From contig JAILOC010000204.1 of the NCBI GenBank assembly GCA_024691045.1, positions 1 through 19,067 of the forward strand: DNA of 19,067 nt, in the 5' to 3' direction. Below are positions 14,916 to 19,067 of the stretch, in pieces (position 1 is the stretch's first letter; each line of letters opens with the position of its first letter). Origin of the DNA: Lachnospiraceae bacterium (GTDB lineage: Bacteria; Bacillota_A; Clostridia; Lachnospirales; Lachnospiraceae). Both the position numbers and the translations under genes were made by a program. Under the pieces are notes generated by a model. That model had not been told where the DNA came from and made no database searches. It saw only the letters and a list, made by a program, of their open reading frames with translations.

Positions 14916-15542
14916 AGTGATAAAAAGATAATCGCACTTACGTTTGACGACGGACCTTCCGATACCACATCGATGAAGGTTCTGTCCAAGCTGAAACAAT
15001 ACGGCATCCCCGGAAGCTTCTTTCTTATCGGGCAGAATATTACTCCCGAAAGAGAATATATTGTAAAGGAAGAGCTTGCTTACGGATGCGATATAGAGAA
15101 CCATTCGCTGACCCATTCGGACATGACCAAGCTGGATGCGGAAACGATCCGTGCGGAGATAGAAGAGACTTCCCGCAGGATCACGGCGATCACGGGAAAG
15201 GAGCCTGAATTTTTCAGGCCCCCGTTTATTTTGTACAATGATACGATGTTCGAGAACATTCCCTATATCTTCATCTGCGGACTTGCATGTGATGACTGGG
15301 TTCCCGAAGTGACTGCAGAGGAAAGGGCAAGGAAGGTTCTGGACGGTGCACGTGATAACATGCTTGTTCTTCTTCATGACAGTGAAGGAAACGACAACAC
15401 CGTAGATGCACTTGATATCATTATCCCGGAACTCAAAAACAGAGGATATGAATTCGTAACACTGACCGAACTGTTTGGAAGAGCAGGAATAGATAGGAGC
15501 AATGCAAAAAAGATCGTCTACACATGTACTGACGATCAGTGA
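14913..15542 (+). CDS. Polysaccharide deacetylase family protein (NodB/CE4)
   Basis: CE4 enzymes remove acetyl groups from sugars such as peptidoglycan GlcNAc or xylan. The 209-residue protein is a bare NodB domain with all main motifs: TFDDGP (10-15, D12 base and D13 metal ligand), H64 and H68 in ENHSLTH, RPPF (102-105), DDW (127-129) and LLHD (153-156). It has no signal peptide, membrane span or binding module, which is unusual for a surface-acting enzyme and leaves its location open. The substrate is unknown; neighbouring a cellulase, xylan or peptidoglycan are both possible. It has its own consensus -10 immediately before the start codon. Confidence 0.9.
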   Translation: MSDKKIIALTFDDGPSDTTSMKVLSKLKQYGIPGSFFLIGQNITPEREYIVKEELAYGCDIENHSLTHSDMTKLDAETIRAEIEETSRRITAITGKEPEFFRPPFILYNDTMFENIPYIFICGLACDDWVPEVTAEERARKVLDGARDNMLVLLHDSEGNDNTVDALDIIIPELKNRGYEFVTLTELFGRAGIDRSNAKKIVYTCTDDQ

Positions 15543-15564
15543 TGCATTAAAAAGGAGAATTGTT

Positions 15565-16599
15565 TTGAAAAGAAAAATTCTTATGCTGCTTATGGCCGGG
15601 CTTCTTTCTTTTGCCATGATGGCGGGATGCGGAAATAACGTGCAGCCCGCAGCCGGAGTGCAGGAGGATGAAGACGAAAAGGAAGACGCAAAGACTTCCG
15701 ACGAAGATGAAGAAGACGAAAAGCCTGCTGACGAAAAACCTGCTGACGAAAAGCCTGCGGACACAGTCGAAGAGCCCGCAGACGATGAGAACAAAGAACT
15801 CGACATGCCAAGGTCCGATGCTTACGAGATGTTTCTTGCCGGTGAGATGGATGTGACCGTATGGGAAGATCCGAACGATCCGTATGCTCAGTACATGATC
15901 CCCGCAAAGGGAACTTATTCATATGATGAACTGATCGATGCGATACTCGGCGAATATCCCGGAGAGTATGATGTGAAGTACACTATGTTCACACCCGATC
16001 TCGGTGAAGAGGGTGATGATGTATTCGTTCTTTATCTTGAGAACCACGATCCTTCTTTTTACAGCTGGATCGGCTTCATCGCTTACGATACCGACGGACT
16101 CAACATGAGATACTGTAAGGAGTTTGGATACAGAAGCTTCTTCGATCTTTACTATGACGGATATGTTCTTACCGGAGGAAGCAACGGTGCAGGCGCACAG
16201 GATTTCAACTGCCACTGTGTTCTTCCCGATTCATCGCTCCGGACATTGTTCAAGAGCTCGCATCTGTATTCCAGCTGGTGCGGAGATATCACATGGACAC
16301 TCGATCCCGATATGGATTATGAGCTCCGTCCCACGCTTACCTATGATTCGGGTCTCGAAATGAAAGTGCTGTATTTCGGTGATAACGATGTAAGATTTAC
16401 GGTATCCGGCTACAGCGACAACAAGGCAGTCAAGACGGAAGAAGAAAGATTCATACAGGCGATCAAGGATATGGGTGCTGTCGAGATAGATGCGGATGAA
16501 TACGACAGCCTTACAAACGTGGATATCGATGAGAGCAAACTGATCGACCTTACAAAGCTTAAGACTTACGAGACCGTAGAAAAAGAGATGGAATTCTGA
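15565..16599 (+). CDS. Lipoprotein of unknown function
   Basis: I chose the TTG at 15565 because AAAGGAG (15551-15557) is 7 bp upstream and the resulting 344-residue protein begins with a good lipoprotein signal (KRKILMLLMAGLLSFAMMAGC, lipobox MAGC with C22). An acidic, repetitive linker to about residue 80 includes three KPADE units. The remaining domain (about 80-344) is rich in Asp and Tyr and contains YDELIDAILGEYPGEYDVKY, FVLYLENHDPSFYSWIGF and WCGDITWTLDPD; I do not recognise it. It follows the deacetylase gene by 22 bp and may share its transcript. A surface sensor or binding protein is possible, but nothing in the sequence proves it. Confidence 0.82.
   Translation: MKRKILMLLMAGLLSFAMMAGCGNNVQPAAGVQEDEDEKEDAKTSDEDEEDEKPADEKPADEKPADTVEEPADDENKELDMPRSDAYEMFLAGEMDVTVWEDPNDPYAQYMIPAKGTYSYDELIDAILGEYPGEYDVKYTMFTPDLGEEGDDVFVLYLENHDPSFYSWIGFIAYDTDGLNMRYCKEFGYRSFFDLYYDGYVLTGGSNGAGAQDFNCHCVLPDSSLRTLFKSSHLYSSWCGDITWTLDPDMDYELRPTLTYDSGLEMKVLYFGDNDVRFTVSGYSDNKAVKTEEERFIQAIKDMGAVEIDADEYDSLTNVDIDESKLIDLTKLKTYETVEKEMEF
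15715..15759 (+). repeat. Three 15-bp tandem repeats (KPADE)
   Basis: Three consecutive near-identical copies of GACGAAAAGCCTGCT at 15715-15729, 15730-15744 and 15745-15759 encode DEKPA units in the lipoprotein linker. The unit is a multiple of three, so copy number can vary in frame. Confidence 0.85.
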
Positions 16600-16627
16600 T
16601 AACGCATATTCCGAAAAAGGTGGGATT

Positions 16628-17002
16628 ATGGCTTCATTTGATTTCTTATCACTCAGATTTGAGAACATCAGTGAAAATGAAAATGACACGTATTCCGTTT
16701 TTCTGAACGAAGGGGAAGACGGCCCTGAGATGGTCTGGTACGATTCCATGGGAGATCCCATAATCGAGGTCGGAATATCGAAGAACGAGTGGGATGAAGT
16801 GAAGAAGCTTGCGGGAGAATGCGATGTCGTATCCTGGGACGGCTTCAGTGAGATGAACGTGTCCGAAGTCGCAGGGTTCACCCTGGAGCTTGAAGACGGA
16901 GAGGGCAATATCATCTGGGCCGAAGGCGCCGGTTCTTTTCCTGAAGGCTTTGAAACCTTTGAAAAGGGCATCCGCAGTATATTTGCGGGATATTTTGAGT
17001 AA
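16628..17002 (+). CDS. Small acidic protein of unknown function
   Basis: The 124-residue protein has no signal peptide, membrane span or known motif. It is acidic, with several aromatic residues (VWYDSMGDPIIEVGI, VVSWDGFSEMNV, FTLELEDGEGNIIWAEGAGSFPEGF), and looks like a single small alpha/beta domain. AAAGGTGGG at 16617-16625 gives a convincing ribosome binding site for ATG 16628. It follows the lipoprotein by 28 bp and is probably co-transcribed with it. Codon use resembles its neighbours. Confidence 0.75.
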   Translation: MASFDFLSLRFENISENENDTYSVFLNEGEDGPEMVWYDSMGDPIIEVGISKNEWDEVKKLAGECDVVSWDGFSEMNVSEVAGFTLELEDGEGNIIWAEGAGSFPEGFETFEKGIRSIFAGYFE

Positions 17003-17008
17003 AGGAAT

Positions 17009-17074
17009 ACGGAAAAGCTCTGATTGAAAAACGTTTTCCGTTATGGTATCATTAGGATACGCCGAAAGCGTATC
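17009..17074 (+). promoter_or_regulatory. hpf promoter with inverted repeat and 5' hairpin
   Basis: TTGAAA (17024-17029) and TATCAT (17047-17052) are 17 bp apart, the best -35/-10 pair in the window. ACGGAAAA (17009-17016) and TTTTCCGT (17034-17041) form an 8-bp inverted repeat that encloses the -35 box, a possible operator. GATACGC (17056-17062) pairs with GCGTATC (17068-17074) around CGAAA at the predicted 5' end of the mRNA. Confidence 0.65.
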
Positions 17075-17149
17075 TGGCAACGATCGGACAAGGACAATGA
17101 TCTGAGCGGCGCCTGTGGCGAAAACATATTATGAAGGCGAGGGATGCAT

Positions 17150-17674
17150 ATGAAATTTGTCATCATCGGCAAGAATACTACCGTAACACCCGGACTTAAG
17201 GCTTCGGTCGAAGATAAGATCGGAAAGCTGTCAAAATATTTTGATGAGGATACCACCGCTCACGTAACACTTTCCGTAGTAAGGGAAGAGCAGAAGGTTG
17301 AGGTTACGATCCCCGTTAAGGGAACCATCATCCGTTCAGAGCAGAGCAGCTCCGATATGTACGTATCGATCGATCTTGTTGAAGAGATCATCGAACGCCA
17401 GCTCAAGAAGTACCGCAACAAGATAATCGACAGACATCAGGCAGCAGGCGACATTTCCGAATTTGCCCCCGTTGAAGAGACAGAGGAAGAGGGCATCAAG
17501 ATCGTAAGGAACAAGAAGTTCGAGATCAAGCCCATGTATCCCGAAGATGCATGTATGCAGATGGATCTTCTCGGACACAGCTTCTACGTTTTCATCAATG
17601 CGGAGACCGATCAGGTCAACGTTGTTTACAAGCGTAAGGGCGACACCTACGGACTCATCGAGCCCGAGGTATAA
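17150..17674 (+). CDS. hpf: Ribosome hibernation promoting factor, long form
   Basis: The protein binds the 30S subunit and promotes inactive 100S ribosome dimers in slow or starved cells. From ATG 17150 it has 174 residues: an N-terminal S30AE/RaiA domain (MKFVIIGKNTTVTPGLKASV to about 95, ending EIIERQLKKYRNKI), a short acidic linker, and the C-terminal dimerisation domain (about 117-174, VRNKKFEIKPMYPEDACMQMDLLGHSFYVF and VVYKRKGDTYGLIEPE). Both domains are complete. ATG 17144 is two codons upstream, but GGCGAGGG sits too close to it; ATG 17150 has proper spacing and matches the MKF start of the family. It is a single-gene unit with its own promoter and terminator. Confidence 0.96.
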   Translation: MKFVIIGKNTTVTPGLKASVEDKIGKLSKYFDEDTTAHVTLSVVREEQKVEVTIPVKGTIIRSEQSSSDMYVSIDLVEEIIERQLKKYRNKIIDRHQAAGDISEFAPVEETEEEGIKIVRNKKFEIKPMYPEDACMQMDLLGHSFYVFINAETDQVNVVYKRKGDTYGLIEPEV

Positions 17675-17687
17675 ACCAGGCGGATTG

Positions 17688-17721
17688 AAAGGCCTTACCC
17701 GGAAGGGTAGGGCCTTTTCTT
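17688..17721 (+). terminator. Intrinsic terminator of hpf
   Basis: AAAGGCCTTACCC (17688-17700) pairs with GGGTAGGGCCTTT (17705-17717) around a GGAA loop with one wobble pair. It is followed by a T-rich TTTTCTTG and begins 14 bp after the hpf stop. Confidence 0.92.
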
Positions 17722-17811
17722 GTCCCTTCCCATCCGGTCAGGGTCAATTCTTGTCCCTTCCCATCCGGTCAGGGCCAATTCTTGTCCCTTCCTATTCGTC
17801 AGGGACTTTTT
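17717..17811 (+). repeat. Three tandem 31-bp repeats, the last a terminator
   Basis: Units begin at 17717, 17748 and 17779 with exact 31-bp spacing. The first two differ at a single base; the third is more diverged and one base shorter inside. Each holds CCCT and AGGG arms. In the third, GTCCCT (17784-17789) pairs perfectly with AGGGAC (17801-17806) and five T residues follow (17807-17811), forming an intrinsic terminator. The first two lack the outer pairing and T-tract. Confidence 0.88.
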
Positions 17812-17819
17812 CTATTAAC

Positions 17820-18039
17820 GGATGAGGGGAGGATTTGTTATTTCCGCTCATTTGCCGCTCGCTAAGCTGTTCTTTGGGAATACATGGACTCCGATGACTT
17901 CGCACCGCTCACATTCGCAATCCTTTGCTCATGTTCGCTATTTTTGCCATCCGGGCAAAAATGTGCTTACTGAGATGTATTCCCAAGAACAGCTAAGCTC
18001 GCTCTTAAATCGCGTAAATAACAAATCCTCCCCTCATCC
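17820..18039. repeat. Long imperfect palindrome, element 1 (220 bp)
   Basis: The outer arms at 17820-17843 and 18016-18039 are perfectly complementary over 24 bp. A symmetrical 17 + 17 nt partly unpaired zone follows, then inner arms at 17861-17885 and 17975-17998 that pair over 23 positions with one bulge and one mismatch. The 89-nt apex contains two 20-bp direct repeats beginning GCTCA (17907 and 17927) and a TTTTTGCC/GGCAAAAA hairpin (17941-17961). Open frames crossing it are by-products of the palindrome. No target-site duplication is evident. Confidence 0.85.
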
Positions 18040-18067
18040 TGTTGTATGAAAAAGGCATCATACACAT

Positions 18068-18288
18068 TTACAGGGAGAACGGGAGGGATGTGTTTCATAA
18101 GCGGACCCTGTGAAGGCCGTCGGTACTTAGTGAGAACAAGCTGTGCGCAGTTCGAACTTAGTACCGCTACGAGGCTGAACCCACGACCTGCAAGTACATC
18201 CATGTACTTGCGGACAGGTCTGATTACATCCTGTAATCAGCCGAGAGGCGCGTCCGCGTTGAAACACATCCCTTCCGTTCTCCCGTAA
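18068..18288. repeat. Long branched palindrome, element 2 (221 bp)
   Basis: Outer arms at about 18068-18106 and 18252-18288 pair over roughly 35 bp with one mismatch and small bulges. Inside are three hairpins. H1 pairs 18121-18131 with 18156-18166. H2 pairs 18185-18199 with 18202-18220 through GACCTG and CAAGTACAT arms, with a CGGA bulge. H3 is CTGATTACA/TGTAATCAG at 18220-18240 with a TCC loop. The layout resembles a multibranch RNA or a nested palindromic mobile element. No protein is supported here. Confidence 0.85.
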
Positions 18289-18360
18289 CTATATGTAGTA
18301 CTTAGTTTTTACAGGTACAACTAGCGCGAAGATAATGTTTGTTATTTAACACGGAATTCG

Positions 18361-18426
18361 TTGTAATAATGCGGGTCTTATGATAAAATCGTAAATGGTC
18401 TGACAAAAAAATAACAATCTCGGACC
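18361..18426 (+). promoter_or_regulatory. Promoter and 5'-terminal hairpin of the thiolase gene
   Basis: TTGTAA (18361-18366) and TAAAAT (18384-18389) are 17 bp apart, and TGA precedes the -10, giving an extended element. The predicted start is near 18396. GGTCTG (18397-18402) pairs with CGGACC (18421-18426) with one wobble, enclosing an A-rich loop. Confidence 0.65.
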
Positions 18427-18471
18427 CGGGATTCATTATTTAATGAAACAATTCAATTCGGAGGTAATCAA

Positions 18472-19067
18472 ATGGCAAAGAAGGTTGTAATCGCAGGCGC
18501 TTGCCGTACAGCAATCGGTACTATGGGTGGTTCTCTTTCAACCACTCCCGCTGCAGAGCTCGGTGCTATCGTTATCAAGGAGGCTGTAAACCGTGCAGGT
18601 ATCAAGCCCGAGGATGTTGATCAGGTTTATATGGGATGCGTTATTCAGGCAGGTCTCGGACAGAACGTAGCCCGTCAGGCATCCATCAAGGCAGGTCTTC
18701 CCATCGAAGTTCCCGCTGTTACCATGAACGTTGTTTGCGGATCCGGTCTTAACTGCGTAAACCAGGCAGCTCAGATGATCCTTGCAGGCGATGCCGATGT
18801 CGTTATCGCTGGCGGTATGGAGAATATGTCAATGGCTCCCTTCGCAATCCCTAACGGAAGATACGGCTATCGTATGATGTGGCCCAGCCAGAGCCAGGGC
18901 GGACTTGTTGACACCATGGTCAAGGATGCTCTCTGGGATGCATTCAATGATTACCATATGATCACCACCGCTGATAATGTTGCAAGAGAGTGGAACCTTA
19001 CAAGAGAAGAGCTCGATGAGTTCGCTCTTAAGTCTCAGCAGAAGGCTTGCGCTGCTATCGAAAGCGG
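18472..19067 (+). CDS. thlA: Acetyl-CoA C-acetyltransferase (thiolase), N-terminal part
   Basis: The frame starts at ATG 18472 with GGAGGT at 18460-18465 and runs off the right edge after 198 codons. Thiolase condenses two acetyl-CoA into acetoacetyl-CoA, the first step of clostridial butyrate formation. The N-terminus [23 protein letters not shown] and the active-site region [14 protein letters not shown] (nucleophile C89) are characteristic, as are GGMENMS and [12 protein letters not shown]. The catalytic His and second Cys lie beyond the window. Its codon use is more biased (frequent GTT, GCT, AAC, ATC) than the preceding genes, consistent with high expression. Butyrate-pathway genes would be expected downstream, but that cannot be seen. 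Confidence 0.95.
   Translation, partial: MAKKVVIAGACRTAIGTMGGSLSTTPAAELGAIVIKEAVNRAGIKPEDVDQVYMGCVIQAGLGQNVARQASIKAGLPIEVPAVTMNVVCGSGLNCVNQAAQMILAGDADVVIAGGMENMSMAPFAIPNGRYGYRMMWPSQSQGGLVDTMVKDALWDAFNDYHMITTADNVAREWNLTREELDEFALKSQQKACAAIES

Noticed and set aside
14760..15806. Long minus-strand frame of 348 codons opposite the deacetylase
   Set aside because: It is antisense to three well-supported genes, is Ser-rich from the mirrored acidic linker, and has no ribosome binding site.
17057..17149. raiA-motif non-coding RNA upstream of hpf
   Set aside because: That RNA is about 200 nt and lies 5' of raiA; here the leader is only about 90 nt with one small hairpin. The structured block is downstream of the gene and I could not match its core.
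17717..17811. Short CRISPR array
   Set aside because: The 31-bp units are contiguous with no spacers, and no cas genes are present.
17820..18288. Integron attC sites or a gene cassette array
   Set aside because: The ends resemble but do not match RYYYAAC and GTTRRRY, the elements exceed the usual attC length, and no integrase or cassette genes are present.
17547..18288. Open frames crossing the repeat and palindrome block (about 75-92 codons)
   Set aside because: They are low-complexity or palindromic translations without ribosome binding sites, and both strands are open because of the inverted repeats.

Overview
The window looks like a piece of chromosome from a strictly anaerobic Clostridia-type Firmicute, probably from gut or rumen. 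This is inferred from gene content and not from any database search: a class III (glycyl-radical) ribonucleotide reductase end, an ECF-type thiamine transporter under a TPP riboswitch, a long-form hibernation factor, a surface GH5 cellulase lipoprotein, a clostridial-style thiolase, strong AGGAGG-type ribosome binding sites, and SigA-like promoters, several with a TGn extended -10. All convincing genes lie on the + strand. No rRNA, tRNA, CRISPR array or transposase gene was seen.

Layout. 1-141 is the 3' end of nrdD. 214-1846 holds a PrsW-family membrane protease overlapping a zinc-ribbon membrane protein with an extraordinary Trp/Tyr/Asp/Ser tail. 2159-5060 is a second zinc-ribbon membrane protein followed closely by NAD(P)H-hydrate dehydratase (nnrD) and an RsuA-type pseudouridine synthase. 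5086-7803 is a thiamine unit: promoter, TPP riboswitch, thiT, a cation-diffusion-facilitator transporter whose start has no good ribosome binding site, and a FabG-like dehydrogenase. 7848-9211 is a degenerate EAL + HDOD signalling protein with its own promoter and terminator. 9233-11605 is a large TPR + nucleotidyltransferase-like DUF4037 + DUF4125 fusion of unknown function. An AT-rich gap (11606-11985) with three DnaA-box-like sites follows, then a GH5 cellulase lipoprotein with a structured leader (12073-13419), an ECF sigma/anti-sigma-like pair (13487-14889), a NodB-type deacetylase with a possible leaderless mRNA (14913-15542), another lipoprotein (15565-16599) and a small unknown protein (16628-17002). 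hpf/raiA (17150-17674) has a good promoter and a terminator. The 3' edge is the start of an acetyl-CoA acetyltransferase (18472 onward).

The most unusual DNA is the roughly 800-bp non-coding block between hpf and the thiolase. It holds a terminator, three tandem 31-bp repeats of which the last is itself a good terminator, and then two adjacent long palindromes of nearly identical size (220 and 221 bp). The second encloses at least three strong internal hairpins. These look like mobile palindromic elements or structured non-coding RNAs; I do not recognise either as a known family.

A second, window-wide pattern is that five of the six best promoters (thiT, HDOD gene, cellulase, hpf, thiolase) are followed almost exactly at the predicted +1 by one arm of a 6-7 bp inverted repeat, so the mRNAs would begin with a stem-loop. 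The cellulase leader goes further: its +1 segment and a downstream segment compete for the same middle segment, as in an attenuator or riboswitch-like switch. No transcription data are available here, so start sites are predictions.
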